Assembly (NCBI GenBank): GCA_964017065.1
Contig: OZ024790.1
Location: 4,732,458 to 4,796,457 of the forward strand
Length of the DNA stretch: 64,000 nucleotides
Origin: Haliclona indistincta
Taxonomy: Eukaryota; Porifera; Demospongiae; Haplosclerida; Chalinidae
Direction: 5' to 3'
Made by a program: the position numbers and the translations under genes. Below, piece after piece: positions 46,290 to 58,747 of the stretch. The notes under the pieces are model-generated. The model saw only the letters and a list, made by a program, of their open reading frames with translations. It searched no databases and was not told the origin of the DNA. Every line of letters starts with the position of its first letter. Position 1 is the first letter of the stretch.

Positions 46290-46800
46290 TGTTCCTTACT
46301 GCTCATAGAGTTCTCGGCTAACTCATCAGCTGTATATTCATGCACGACAGCCCAACCTATAGCTCTGACCGGTCCGTTGTAGCTGGCGAAATTGCGGGAC
46401 TGGTTGCCAAGAGAACTTGTTGCTGTTGTTGTTCTTGCTGCATGTAACCAGGTTGCGGTTGGTAAGCATTAACACTGGCTTGTTGCTGTTGATACAGGTG
46501 ATCAGCTTGCAACGCGCCAAGCTGTGGCAGTTGTTCAAACCATGTATCCATTTGTAATAGAGTTGATGGGGTCTATGTCACCAGGTTGAGGGTAATAATA
46601 AGGAAGACTGCCTTGTTGTGGAGATCAAAAAGCTCAAGACAGGTGTCGTCACTGGAGACTGGAGTTGTTGATGCTTTACGTTGCCAGGTTGCAGTTGGTC
46701 AGGATTATCACTGGCTTGTTAATTGTTGCTGTTGATGATGATACAGGTTATCAGCTTGCGGTGTGCTAAGCTGTGGCAGTTTCATTTACGGTTCAGCAAG
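46290..46800 (-). pseudogene. Gln-rich repeat-derived frames, copy 1
   Basis: The minus strand encodes 'MDTWFEQLPQLGALQADHLY' and Q-rich sequence with 'SPATTDR'. Higher in coordinates, a related frame 'STPQADNLYHH' and 'QLQPGN' repeats the same plan, so the segment contains an internal duplication. Counterpart at 54,212-54,700 has different frameshifts. Probably part of an ORF of the duplicated element; no known domain. Confidence 0.45.
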
Positions 46801-47304
46801 TTTTTGTTTTAGAGACAGTGTTTTCAGTCTAATTCTAGAGAATTATCCAGTTGGCTTGGCTTGGCTTAACTCTGGATCGTAAAAATCTGGTTCCAAAACC
46901 GTAGGAGAAACCCCCCAATGAAGCTGCTAAAGCATATCAATTTTTGCATAGATCCCTTTTTGTGATAATAATTATGACAAGTCAGTCTTCATGTGATTTA
47001 AAACTGTTTCTTGACTCTAGTCTACTGGTATCTCTTTAATGTGATGTTTTGTCACGAGGAGATGACATTGTGACTGCTTTACTGAAGTATCTTTCCACAG
47101 CCACCCTATTACAATATAGGACTGGTTGGCTAAATTTAAAATCTTTTAAATACAGAGAGCTTGGTTCTCAGACCATTTAATGCAGTATAATGAGCAGGTG
47201 TTAATTGATTCTGTTAAAAGCCATGGTTATTGTGCTGAACCGACATCAGTGTTGAAGATCCTCTTCTCATGTCACTGTCCTCAGCCAATTCGTCTGCAGT
47301 GTAC

Positions 47305-47646
47305 TCATGCCATGAGCGCGCCCCGGCCATGCTCCGACCTATCGGCTAGCTTAATCAACTTCTGCTGTTCTGCTAAAAGTCTCACACCTTCTTCGAGGCA
47401 TTTCTTCGCCTTGTCCAGTGCTGCGGACGCTTGCGCATCCTCTATGTCTGTTTGGGCTGCCACCAGAGTGTCCTCTACCTTCTCATTGAACACGGCTTGT
47501 TCTTCATTTCTCTTTCTTCTGTATGTGTACGGCTTCTCTCTTCGTACGCGCTTTAACGCCTTCGCTGCTTCCTGCCCTTTCTTGACCTGGTACTGCATGG
47601 ACAAACTTGGCGTCCAATCTGCTCTGACACTCCCGAATCGTAGCAC
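47305..47646 (-). CDS. Charged helical protein of the duplicated segment, copy 1
   Basis: About 113 residues, with 'QYQVKKGQEAAKALKRVRRE' and 'AALDKAKKCLEEGVRLLAEQ' 'QKLIKLADRSEHG'. After an apparent frame change the other frame continues 'HEYTADELAEDSD'. The pair 'LADRSEHG / EYTADELAEDSD' recurs in a diverged form at the end of the Gln-rich part ('HEYTADE' in copy 2), so the motif seems typical of this element. I recall similar helical ORFs from repeat-associated proteins of invertebrates, but cannot name a family. The near-identical second copy is at 55,207-55,515. Confidence 0.5.
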   Translation of the reverse strand: MLRFGSVRADWTPSLSMQYQVKKGQEAAKALKRVRREKPYTYRRKRNEEQAVFNEKVEDTLVAAQTDIEDAQASAALDKAKKCLEEGVRLLAEQQKLIKLADRSEHGRGALMA

Positions 47647-47944
47647 TCAGATTTTAGCACTGAGATCAGAAAATATTATTACAACATGGTAGATATACAA
47701 CAGGCCAGATATACAACATGGTAAAGCAGGTCCCACTAAACCATTAGTCTGCAGGACATTTGATCACTGCTGGCTGGTGGTTGTTGACAGTTGTTCTCCC
47801 AATCCAGGAGACAGGATTGTCATGATGATAGGAGGATTGTCGTGGTCTGCTTTTGTAATACCACCACCAACTTACCAGACTGCTCTGATAGGACCCATCA
47901 CATACAAACATATCTAGGACTAGAGATCAACACATCAATGTATG

Positions 47945-49020
47945 CACAGAGTTTGATGATCTCTAGAGATGCCAACACGCACTCCTCCCTGGAGTGATCC
48001 ACTTCAAAGCACAGTGGACAGGAATGACAAGGCCTGTCGGGAGCGGCATTTATCTCAGTCCACGGCAGGGCAGCTCCGGCAGCTCGGTGTTGGCGAACTC
48101 AACAAACTTTCTTCTAGGCTTTCATCTGCCCACGAATCCTGCCTCCTCTGTCTGTTTGGTGATTCATGACCTTGAGCTTTTCTCTATGTCAAACAATGGA
48201 TTGCGTGTGCTGTTAAGGTTGCTTCTCTGTGCATAGAAAAGTTACTGTAGTCACATAAGTAATAAACTGAGTATTAAAACATGTGCATCAAAGTCTACCT
48301 CATTCTCTGATATTAACGTTCCACAGCATTCTGGCTTGCAACATGGCAGTTATTTCGTCTCTTATAGAAAAAAAATCAAGTCTGGTGTTTTTCAAAGAAA
48401 GTACTTCAACCGTGCTTTAAATTGTTATGAAATAACTGATACACATGTAATAAACTATAGCTTCAAAGTCTACCTGATTCTGTTATTATTGTTAAACAGC
48501 ATTCCGGCTGGTTTTTTCTCAAACACAGGATGTGTTTATCTGTTTGTGCAGCAATATTCTTTTCTTGTCCATGATGGACAATGTTTGTCCCCTACAGAAG
48601 ATAAAGAGATGTAATTAATCTCCTCAATATAGTTCTGAGTCTAGCTCGATAGACTAAGTTTGTTGTTAACAACAATGCTTTTCTGCAGTGTGCGGATCTC
48701 AAGATTTTTTTACAGATTTGAATGTAATAGGGTCATTCTCTTGCTCAGTCCTAAAGGATACTTGTAGACCTTTCTATTTTATACTTCAAGATAATAACTG
48801 GCTCGCAATCTGGCTCAGTAGCGCCAGGATCGGCTCCTTGGACAAAGATCAATAATTTATTCTACACCGCACAACTATAGGTGATTTGCTTTTGGTAGAT
48901 TTTGAAATAATTCCACATTAGCTTCATAATCCGAACAAAGACAAGCATTATTAGAGCAACATATATAGAAGCCAAGAGAATTTCTGTGGGAATAGAGGAA
49001 GGAAATGAACAGCACTCTGA
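47945..49020. other. No gene recognised
   Basis: AT-rich sequence with short frames only; no domain, splice-supported exon or repeat end identified. Confidence 0.4.
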
Positions 49021-49027
49021 ATTTACA

Positions 49028-49744
49028 AAGTAAAGTAAAAAAGTTTTAATAAAAAAAAACTAAAAAGTGTAGGGATGACGCTTGCAAAAGTAAAGGAACA
49101 AGATGGGATGATGCTTGCAAAAGTAAAGGAACAAGATGGAAAAAAGTAAAGGAACAAAAGGGATGATGCTTGCAAAAGTAAAGGAACAAGATGGGATGAT
49201 GCTTGCAAAAGTGAAGTATGAAAAGTCCCAAGTATCCCTACATCAGCAGCTTGCTGCGATGGCGTGCAACTGACAAATGCGGAATCCTCTTCCTATACCT
49301 TTTACAACCGTCAATTACTTAATCGGACTGCGTCCTCCAAACCACAGATACCTCTAGTTGTTTACAACCGTCAGTTATTTCATCGGACTGCGTCCTCCAA
49401 ACACAGATACCTCTAGTTGTTTACAACCATCAGTTACTTCATCGGACTGCGTCCTCCAAACACAGATACCTCTAGTTGTTTACAACCATCAGTTACTTCA
49501 TCGGACTGCGTCCTCCTTCAAGCCGCTGATGTAGGGATACTTGGGACTTTTCATACTTCACTTTTGCAAGCATCATCCCATCTTGTTCCTTTACTTTTGC
49601 AAGCATCATCCCTCTTGTTCCTTTACTTTTTTCTATCTTGTTCCTTTACTTTTGCAAGCATCATCCCATCTTGTTCCTTTACTTTTGCAAGCGTCATCCC
49701 TACACTTTTTAGTTTTTTTTTATTAAAACTTTTTTACTTTACTT
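49028..49744. mobile_element. Fold-back element with 226-bp arms and tandem-repeat loop
   Basis: Arms 49,028-49,253 and 49,519-49,744 are reverse complements with only a few differences. Each arm itself contains repeats of 'gcttgcaaaagtaaagga'. The loop (about 49,311-49,515) is 3.5 copies of a 59-bp unit ('cagttacttcatcggactgc'). Open frames here are by-products. Partial arm sequences also occur at about 19,395-19,460 and 61,370-61,390. Confidence 0.9.
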
Positions 49745-49799
49745 GTTCCTGTTACTTTTTTGATCACTATCAGTTTGAATTTATTAGCTGTATTCTATG

Positions 49800-50420
49800 C
49801 TAGCTTTTATCACTAACAACTCAGCTCAGCTATGATGCATATGATCATGGCTGGAAGCCTAGTCCGAACAGTGAGCTAGTACCATGCTGGCTTCGGCATG
49901 TTGATGTCGATATCACGATCACAGAGGCTTCTAGCTTTTTACAATGACCAATGTCCAGTTGTCAACAGCAGAGGGGTCCTATGGGTACAGCTTACGCCGT
50001 GTAGTGTTTTAGTAGCCTGGCTAGCTAGCTAGCTAGTAGATCGGGTAGCATCACCGTCGTCCGGTTCGCGCCTGCCGTGGGTCATGATGTCAGCATAGAC
50101 AGATCAGTGTTACCCAGGGCATAGTATACTGCTTGTTCATACCTCTAGGCTCTAGCTTGGGCGCTGAAGCGCGCCCAGAGAAAGCGAGAACCGAGCTCAG
50201 TTTCAAAACTGATGTGGGCGGAGTCAATGATCAGCAGCGACAAGAGGGTTAATTATTGGAGTTGAGTCCAAAACGGTCCAAAAACGATGTTTTTCAAGGA
50301 TTACTCGCTTCTGGTAGTGTTTTATGCCTATCTAAGAAGTAAGTGCACTACCCCAGATATATACACGTGCGATGGTGCAGGTTTGGTACTCATTCGTTAA
50401 CTCAGGACAGCGATAGGCTT
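49800..50420. other. No gene recognised
   Basis: No domain or repeat end identified between the fold-back element and the GAAA array. Confidence 0.4.
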
Positions 50421-50425
50421 ACCGA

Positions 50426-50806
<381 letters not shown>

Positions 50807-51588
50807 TGAACAATTCGCGTGGGCGGCGATTTCGGTTTACCACTTTAGAAACGTCTGCCAGCTTCGCCAAAGGTATTTTCATGCTCAGAACAATCGTCTG
50901 ATCAATCCTAGGTGTCTGGACTCTCGATAAACGCTAAAACAGCGAAGATCTGGCAACGGCTCTCTGAGAGTCGCCATCTTGATTTTCGTCGTCAAGCAAG
51001 CAGTCCCGGTGACTTTCATAGACTTCCTACAAGCGCTCAAACTTCAGATTCCCTCAGAGATAGTTAAAATGCAGTAGAAATGTATAACAGTAGAGATATG
51101 TGCGAAAACTCATTTTCACACGTGAGTAGCCGCCATCTTAGTTCGAGGTCATCCCTACATATCATTGCCGATCGGCAATGATAATAAAAGAAAACAACTA
51201 CTGAATTTTGGAATTGCTTTAACTTTACTTATTTTTTGTAAGGACCTTGTTCAAAGTTCAACTTGAGGGTGTTTGATAATAATAAAATGAATAAGTCAGG
51301 AACTAAAGGGTTCATGTGATACAAAAAAAAATCAACTAACTGGCAAAGGGGGTAATGAGGAACAAGTTCCCAGCACAGAGAGCGCATTTCCCCACTGGAT
51401 GGCTGCTGACAGGCGCTGCCTCTCAAGTATGCTGTTGCCTTAGAGTTACCAGATTGCCAGGTGATTCTCTTTCCGAGGTCTTTCACAAAAGATTCTGTGC
51501 GGGGGCCAAAAATACCTGTCGATTCGACCGAGATTGGAATAAAAATATGAGAGTGTGAAGGACCTTGTTAAATTTTCGTTCTGTAGTA

Positions 51589-52167
51589 CAGTGAAACCTG
51601 TCTAAAGCGACCACCCATGGGCCAATTTTTACTGGCTGCAATAGACAGGTGGACTCTGTAGGCAGTTACCTGTGAAGAACGACCACTACCGAATGTGACC
51701 TCATTAGGCAGGATTCATGCATTTATAATGTGCAATCAATTCAACAAGTGTAGCTAACAGAAAGAACTCTTCACAGCTAAAATAAATTACAATGAATTGA
51801 CTGATATTCAGGCTGGTTTCGATAATTATTAAGTCAGCATACATTAATGAAAAAGTCCTCCAGTACAGTTTGTTTTACAGAAATATTTCTTAGCTTAGCA
51901 ATGTCGAGTCAACAGCAACTGATCGTAACTGTTCGCGCCATTAATCAGTAACCACGCCTAATTGCCACGCCTACTGGCCGTAATAGACAGTGTAGTTTAG
52001 TACACTGCGTGCTGGTACGTGCGGTCGTTGTCCACATTAGGCAGGTGGTCGCTGTAGACATGTTGGCCCTAGGTGCTTTTCTATAGCTGTTGGTCGGGGA
52101 ATTTTGTCGTGGATGCTGGAGAGAGGTGGTCGCTCTATGCAAGTGGTCGCTAAGACAGGTTTCACTG
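51589..52167. mobile_element. Mariner/pogo-type MITE
   Basis: Ends 'cagtgaaacctgtctaaagc' and reverse complement 'cagtgaaacctgtcttagcg', each flanked by TA. The subterminal 'gcgaccacc' motif is repeated in both ends. 579 bp, no transposase. Termini starting CAGTG with TA target are typical of Tc1/mariner/pogo elements. Confidence 0.9.
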
Positions 52168-52634
52168 TACTTGTAAAATGAAAACCCTAAAAAACAAACA
52201 AACATTGTGTTATTATGTATCTTGTGTACTCATGTGTTTTCAGCATTGTAGTTATGTTCATTTGTAAGCATGCTACCCTCCTTGGAGGGATAACTAAGAT
52301 TTACTGTTACCTGGAATCCTTCCATGAAAAGTCCTAGTAAAGGGCAACATTTTCTTCTTTTTTCATGGTATTGTACTGCTGACATACCAAAGCAGCTGGC
52401 CGAGGTAACTGCCCTCTTCATCATCTTCATAGATTTCTCTATCTTTGGCCCTCCACCCTTTCCTTTGCCTTATTTTGTTCTTCATTATGGACGGCAGTTC
52501 GATTAATAACTAGATGACTAAATGACCAAGTCAGCAACTAGTCCAGCTTGTTTCAACCAAAGGGCTCATGAGGACTTTTTCCAACAGAAATCACTAAGGA
52601 TTCTTAACGAACAAAATAATCTTCCAATTAGGGA

Positions 52635-52745
52635 ATACATAGAAGTTATATACCGATCAGGAGGTATTTAAGCGATTTAAAGCCCGCGGGCGTAGCCCAA
52701 GGGCTTTAAATGCTTAAACACTGACTGTGAGGTATATAACTACTT
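52635..52745. repeat. Long imperfect palindrome
   Basis: Two nested arm pairs: 'gaagttatatacc' with 'ggtatataacta', and 'atttaaagccc' with 'gggctttaaat' around 'gcgggcgtagccca'. The fold spans about 110 bp. No mobile-element ends identified. Confidence 0.8.
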
Positions 52746-53039
52746 TAAACCATAGTGCACTGCTTGCCTAACGTCTTAGCTCGCTACCTTGCATCGCAGG
52801 AAGACCGCAGGGCAGCCCGAGCGCCGTTTGTTTGTGGATTCTCGAATGCGGCGGCCATCTTGAAACGCGTGCGGGCTGTACACGATTTATAGCCCTCATT
52901 AACGGTCGTTACATCAAAGAGAATTATTCATACTATGGTTTAATCATAATTATTGTCTTAGCAGATCTTCAACTTGATGATTGTATCTGAATAAACATCA
53001 TGACCACAGGTTACATGCGTCTTTTGCTGCTTATGAGAT

Positions 53040-53292
53040 GGAATATAGAAGCTGCTTTATTTGGTGCTATTGATTCACTGCTCATTGCTGCTTGCTTTAC
53101 TAGTGGTCATGATCAAACAGTGGATCCTTGACAAGCTCCTGTTAATCAGTGCCATTCCCAATACACAGACTGGTCACTATGGTAACACGGCTCTTATAAT
53201 GAAAGCGTTTGATGGTTATGATAAAGGAGTTCAAGTTTTACTCAATGCAACAGCTGATGTCAAAATACATTATTTTTTTCTTGGCTTCCATT
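53040..53292 (+). pseudogene. Ankyrin-repeat remnant
   Basis: Plus-strand frames read 'DSLLIAACFTSGHD' and then, in another frame, 'GHYGNTALIMKAFDGYDKG' 'VQVLLNATADVKIH', which resemble two ankyrin repeats (G-TaLm-A---Gh--vv-lLl-a-Advn). The frame change and early stop suggest decay. Not part of the Ank-Roc-COR gene, which is on the other strand 20 kb away. Confidence 0.5.
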
Positions 53293-54211
53293 AGTGCCAA
53301 CATTGGTTGGTTTGTTTGACTATTCACACACTGAGTATAATCTATTCTGGTGCATATATGCATTAGTAGAGTTGGAGATAGCTGAAGTATGAAAGTAGTT
53401 TTCCTGAAAGGAGACGGTTACGATTTCAAAGCAAACTTTCCACATTTAAGTCGCAAAATGTCCTCCTCAATTTTTTTAAATCTTACTAATTCATGAGACG
53501 TTCATATTATTGACTGACATTTTATTTCTTCACGCATCTCCTGGTATAAAATCCGTGTGCCCCCACAGTATACGAAGAGGTGGGTACATTGTTTCTAAAA
53601 CAAAAAAAGATGATAAAATCGGACCCGTTATAACGTCAGGTAATTATGCATTACTGGTAACAATGACCTCTGTTGGTTAAGGCTTGCAATGTTTGGAACA
53701 CATCGATGTTCCTCCTGTGCTTGACCAAGCAAGACACCAAGAGATACTAGATTATCTGCCTAAAGAATAAATAATTAATGTCCGCAAAGTGTATGGACTG
53801 ATTTTGAAGCTTTAGCAAGATATTGTCAACTCAAGATTTTCTTGCTATAACTAAAGCACTATACTGCATCATAATGACAGAGTGATACAATTATCACTGG
53901 ACAGATTTGATTACGTTTTAGTTTGTGACTTTGCATGTTAGCTGAAGGTATGCTCTCATTCATAGCTCGAAGTGCTCACTGGATACTGCATAGCTACTTA
54001 CCTGAACCAGGAAAGAGGTGTTGATGAACACTATAAGACATAGATTGGTATGTATGACACAGCGGCAATGAGTTGTGAGCAGCATTACACACTGGTCACA
54101 GACACGCCCCACACTACAACGCCACTGATCTGAAGAGAATAGTGCTAACGTCACAATTACTGTACAGTTGTCCATCTCTGCTAATGATAGTAAACAATTG
54201 TTCCTTACTGC

Positions 54212-54700
54212 TCATGAGTTCTCGGAAAACTCATCAGCTGTATATTCATGCACGACAGCCCAACCTAGCTCAGTCCGGTCCGTTGTAGCTGGCGAAATTG
54301 GGGAACTGGATGCCGAGAGAACTTGTTGCTGTTGTTGTTCTTGCTGCATACATGTAACCAGGTTGCGGTTGGTAAGCATTAACACTGGCTTGTTGCTGTT
54401 GATACAGGTGATCAGCTTGCAACGTGCCAAGCTGTGGCAGTTGTTCAAACCATGTATCCATTTGTAATAGAGTTGATGGGGGTCTATGTCACCAGGTTGA
54501 GGGTAATAATAAGGAAGACTGCCTTGTTGTGGAGATCAAAAAACCTCAAGACAGGTGTTGTCACTGGAGACTGGAGTTGTTGATGCTTCATGTTGCCAGG
54601 TTGCAGTTGGTCAGGATTATCACTGGCTTGTTGTTGCTGTTGATGATGATACAGGTTATCAGCTTGCGGTGTGCCAAGCGGTGACAGTTTCATTTACGGT
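54212..54700 (-). pseudogene. Gln-rich repeat-derived frames, copy 2
   Basis: Same order of 'LYQQQQASVNAYQPQPGYM' and 'LYHHQQQQQASDNPDQLQPG' as copy 1. In one frame it reads on to 'LGWAVVHEYTADEFSENS', a version of the DRSEHG / EYTADELAEDSD motif also found next to the helical ORF. Frames are interrupted. Confidence 0.45.
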
Positions 54701-55206
54701 TCAGCAAGTTTTTGTTTTAGAGACAGTGTTTTCAGTCTAATTCTAGAGAATTATCCAGTTGGCTTGGCTTGGCTTAACTCTGGATCGTAAAAATCTGGTT
54801 CAAAAACCATAGGAGAAACCCCAATGAAGCTGCTAAAGCATATCAATTTTTGCATAGATTCCTTTTTGTGATAATATGACAAGTCAGTCTTCATGTGATT
54901 TCAAACTGTTTCTTGACTCTAGTCTACTGCTATCTCTTTAATGTGATGTTTTGTCACGAGGAGATGACATTGTGACTGCTTTACTGAAGTATCTTTCCAC
55001 AGCCACCCTATTACAATATAGGACAGGTTGGCTAAATTTAAAATCTTTTAAATACAGAGAGCTTGGTTCTCAGACCATTTAATGCAGTATAATGAGCAGG
55101 TGTTAATTGATTCTGTTAAAAGCCATGGTTATTGTGCTGAACCGACATCAGTGTTGAAGATCCTCTTCTCATGTCACTGTCCTCAGCCAATTCGTCTGCA
55201 GTGTAC

Positions 55207-55515
55207 TCATGCCATGAGCGCGCCCCGGCCATGCTCCGACCTATCGGCTAGCTTAATCAACTTCTGCTGTTCTGCTAAAAGTCTCACACCTTCTTCGAGG
55301 CATTTCTTCGCCTTGTCCAGTGCTGCGGACGCTTGCGCATCCTCTATGTCTGTTTGGGCTGCCACCAGAGTGTCCTCTACCTTCTCATTGAACACGGCTT
55401 GTTCTTCATTTCTCTTTCTTCTGTATGTGTATGGCTTCTCTCTTCGTACGCGCTTTAACGCCTTCGCTGCTTCCTGCCCTTTCTTGACCTGGTACTGGAC
55501 AAACTTGGCATCCAA
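55207..55515 (-). CDS. Charged helical protein of the duplicated segment, copy 2
   Basis: 102 residues, nearly identical to 47,305-47,646 over 'KGQEAAKALKRVRREKPYTY' through 'EEGVRLLAEQQKLIKLADRS'. The N-terminus differs because of a small indel. Whether it is expressed cannot be judged from sequence. Confidence 0.5.
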   Translation of the reverse strand: MDAKFVQYQVKKGQEAAKALKRVRREKPYTYRRKRNEEQAVFNEKVEDTLVAAQTDIEDAQASAALDKAKKCLEEGVRLLAEQQKLIKLADRSEHGRGALMA

Positions 55516-55839
55516 TCTGCTCTGAGACTCCCGAATCGTAGCACTCAGATTTTAGCACTGAGATCAGAAAATATTATTACAACATGGTAGATATACAACA
55601 GGCCAGATATACAACATGGTAAAGCAGGTCCCACTAAACCATTAGTCTGCAGGACATTTGATCACTGCTGGCTGGTGGTTGTTGACAGGTGTTCTCCCAA
55701 TCCAGGAGACAGGATTGTCATGATGATAGGAGGATTGTCGTGGTCTGCTTTTGTAATACCACCACCAACTTACCAGACTGCTCTAATAGGACCCATCACA
55801 TACAAACATATCTAGGACTAGAGATCAACACATCAATAG

Positions 55840-56500
55840 CAACAGTAGGATACTATGGTGCTATGGTGGTACTGTTTAAGCTTTAGCACAACTACTTGCT
55901 CTATTAATTAACAAAGCAATGCTTGACCCAGCTGACAGCATAAAGTTCTCTTCCTTGTCTTTAAATTCGACCATCATTAGTGCATCTTATTGCTTTCAGA
56001 AGTGGATGACTGTCTGCTTGACAATGATCATGTCTAGTCACTTTTATTCTAAGTAGCTATCTCTTGATGAAATTCAAGACGACATGGTTGATTAAACTCT
56101 GCCATTAGCTACTAGTGTCAAGAGTGTAATAGATTTATCGGTTCGATCAACTTATTATTACCAGAGAATCACGCACAGAATCATAGAGTAACAGAATCAA
56201 TATCAGAGAGAGATCATAGCACGTGTTCAGAGTTCTAATCATACAGAATCATAAAGAAATAATAAGAGAGTACGGATAAATAAGTTTACGGTTAAATATG
56301 TCCATAACAAAGAGTTCATTCTTGTCACATTATCTCTCTTACAAGCATCCTAGAGGTCTTTATTCAGTGAATACAACATAATTGATTGGTCATGATGGTT
56401 GACATTAGCTCCTAGTGACAAGAGTTCCTACATTCTTGTCACATCACCTCTCTTACATAATACAACTTACTCAAGCGTGCAATACCCCACTTTGTTAAGG
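55840..56500. other. No gene recognised
   Basis: Contains two copies of 'cattcttgtcacat' with 'ctctcttaca' (about 56,320 and 56,434) and direct 'cagaatca' repeats. No coding evidence. Confidence 0.4.
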
Positions 56501-56504
56501 CTCC

Positions 56505-56695
56505 CATCAAAGATGATGTGTATAAACTTAAATTACCGACCATGAATGACAGAACCAAGTCTTCGTAGCCAGCTGTAAGAAGACAAGACATCATCACTTA
56601 GTCAAAGCTCCCATCATTGCTGCAGTGTATAAACTCAGCACCAAGCAAGAAAGTCAAAAACTGGTCTTTGTAGTAACCTGTAATAAAAGAGCAAC
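56505..56695 (-). other. Two diverged copies of an exon-like block
   Basis: Minus-strand blocks beginning at AG acceptors read 'GYEDLVLSFMVGN' and 'YYKDQFLTFLLGAEFIH'. Both keep 'TTATACAC' and 'ATGGGAGC' at the same distance. They look like a tandem-duplicated exon of about 85 bp; protein family unknown and one copy carries an early stop. Confidence 0.3.
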
Positions 56696-57712
56696 ACAGT
56701 GAAAGTACAGTCATAGATAATAATTATTGTGTGATTCTTTTCGCACGCCGGCACACGTGGTGAGCTACGCACGTTAGAGATAGGAGAGTAGCTGCTCATG
56801 TGAGCAGTTTTCGAGTTGTGAGTTGTTGTACAAGTCCATGATATGTAGCTAGTGTGCTAGTACAGTACGTCATAGTTTGCGTCAACCACATGTCGGATTT
56901 GAAAGCCCAATTAGTCAACCAGACCCTTTCCTGTAAGAAAGAAGATCTGGCTACGCAAGACAATTGTACATGTAGGCACGCCCGGTTGAGTTTGTGAATG
57001 CATTCTTGGTGCTATTTCATTAGTACGTGCAAGGCTGTTTTCAGAATAATTGCATGCAGACACGAAATTTCATTGAGGCGCTTCATTACACCTTACCCTT
57101 CACCCCTTCGACCCCGCCCCTCGCATCACCCAACTACAGCCCCCTTGGCATGCTTGTTTGTAAAATACAATCTTGTTGCATCTGATCTTGTTGCAGTATT
57201 CTCTACAGTCCTTTAGACCACAGCTAAGTATTAGTTAGATGACTGGAAGACGGATCTAACTGACATGAACGCCCGTGGGAAAATCCAATGAACAAGAGGA
57301 GGTGTGAAATTGCCCGAGGGCGCACTATCCAACGTGTTGTTTCGTTTCTCAGTTGTACCAAAATTACTAGTTCCTGCATTTTAGCATCAACAACTTGACC
57401 ATTTGCTATCCCATGAGAGAGTACTCTTCTTCATGGAATGCACTAGAGCACTAGTAGCAATCATGAAGAATTGTTTTCGATGAAGAGCTCTTTGGTAGAG
57501 TATTAAGTAGATGGTGTATTGATGCAAAGAAGCCTTATAATTATTTTATTGCAACATTTAAATGTCAAATAATTGCTTTTGACTTTAAACTGTAGTTTGT
57601 GTATTATTTTAGATGATAAAAAGTTCCATTGTTCATAAAAAGTTCCATTGTTCTCTAGTCTTCTGACGTAGGACAGACCCACACTTTTGGTTGCTGTCAC
57701 TCTAAGTCTTCA

Positions 57713-58121
57713 CTAGCCGGGCCGGGTTAGCAGTAGGTCAGTATCATCTAATGTCGGTACTGGCTTGGCACTGACATACCAAGAATCAGCTTTCGGAGAC
57801 GTGTATTTGATCTCTACCTCCAGAGGATTCAATTCTTCATCCTGTTTACTAAATAAACAGCTGATAATTTTAGCATCTGTTTTCTTACATTTTTGTGCAT
57901 AAACTTTGTTCTTTATTAATTGATGTTGGAATAAGATCAAGCCATATTTCAAATACTTTAGAGGTCTCTGCAGCTTTCTAGACATAACATCGTTTAAAGT
58001 TGGCGAGTACCAGCCAGAATCGTTCATAAATAATTGATAATTGCTCCTGGATGATATTGTTAATTTTCTGAATTGGCGACAGGTAAAGTCCACAAGCAGT
58101 GCTTCCTTAGTCTCTTGTTGC
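57713..58121 (-). CDS. Unidentified protein, terminal exon
   Basis: Reads about 135 residues from an AG near 58,122 to a stop at 57,713: 'ETKEALLVDFTCRQFRKLTI', 'SNYQLFMNDSGWYSPTLND', 'YLKYGLILFQHQLIKNKV' and 'KYTSPKADSWYVSAKPVP'. No family recognised. The composition and lack of internal stops suggest real coding sequence, and a broken copy exists at 59,440-59,690, which supports a repeated gene or element. An internal region 'AKIISCLFSKQDEELNP' is preserved in both copies. Confidence 0.5.
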
Positions 58122-58262
58122 TTGGTCTAACAGGAAGAGCATGATGACAGTAAAGAATAGTGATAAATGTTACCTTCAATATATCCATTACTACAGTTAT
58201 CTCAATTGTAGACATTTTCATCAAATTAAGCGTCTCTTGTAATGTCCTGACACACTGTTGTG

Positions 58263-58460
58263 TTAGGACGAAGACTGTTTGTTTGTCTCTCTGATTATTT
58301 TATGGCCGTTTTGGGACATAATACAATGCATGCAGACAGTGATCAACAACCATTGTGTGTAGGTCTCTGATACTTCTAGTAGTAGTCCTTCCTTGCCGGC
58401 GCCATCTACCATACCATCTACCATTGCCTGTATTGGCTCACTTTCATTTGAATTTGATCC
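58263..58460 (-). other. Possible exon, function unknown
   Basis: After an acceptor at 58,461 the frame reads 'GSNSNESEPIQAMVDGMVDG' and 'AGKEGLLLEVSETYTQW'. The acidic, Ser-rich start and the repeated 'MVDGMVDG' give no family assignment. Exon end uncertain. Confidence 0.35.
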
Positions 58461-58747
58461 CTGTATATAAATCATTGACACAGTAACTTTGACATTTTGC
58501 ATGCATGCTGTGCGTGGATTGTCAGCGTGACAACTCAGTCTCTCTCTCATCAGTGTTCACTGCTCCTCAGATTTCACAAGCCCTCCTGATCGATCACGAT
58601 GGAGTTTGTTATTAGCTCTGTCAACTGCTAGTAGTCGTAGTGTCACTTGGCTCTTTCGTTTCTCTTTGCAGTACAAGTTGCCTTATTATGAGGTGCTATC
58701 TCAAACGATCTGGTTGAGTATTTGTTGTATTTTTAATAGGGATTAAC

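Larger units (their letters stand above)
45350..47940. repeat. Duplicated segment, copy 1 (with insertion)
   Basis: Matches 53,861-55,836 in the same orientation from 'actatactgcatcataatga' to 'agagatcaacacatcaat', with very few substitutions and small indels. Without the 588-bp insertion at 45,684 it is about 2.0 kb. No obvious terminal repeats or target duplication, so it may be a segmental duplication or two insertions of one element. Confidence 0.92.
53861..55836. repeat. Duplicated segment, copy 2 (empty site)
   Basis: Partner of 45,350-47,940 at the same orientation, 8.5 kb apart. Lacks the 588-bp insertion. Includes the same minus-strand coding-like regions, with independent small indels. 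Confidence 0.92.

Noticed and set aside
47180..47692. 170-residue plus-strand frame
   Set aside because: Antisense of the charged helical minus-strand frame, Ser/Cys-rich as expected of a shadow, and broken at a different point in the second copy.
49417..49803. 128-residue hydrophobic frame that looked like a membrane protein
   Set aside because: It is the fold-back arm and its tandem loop; the same words appear reversed at 49.0-49.25 kb.
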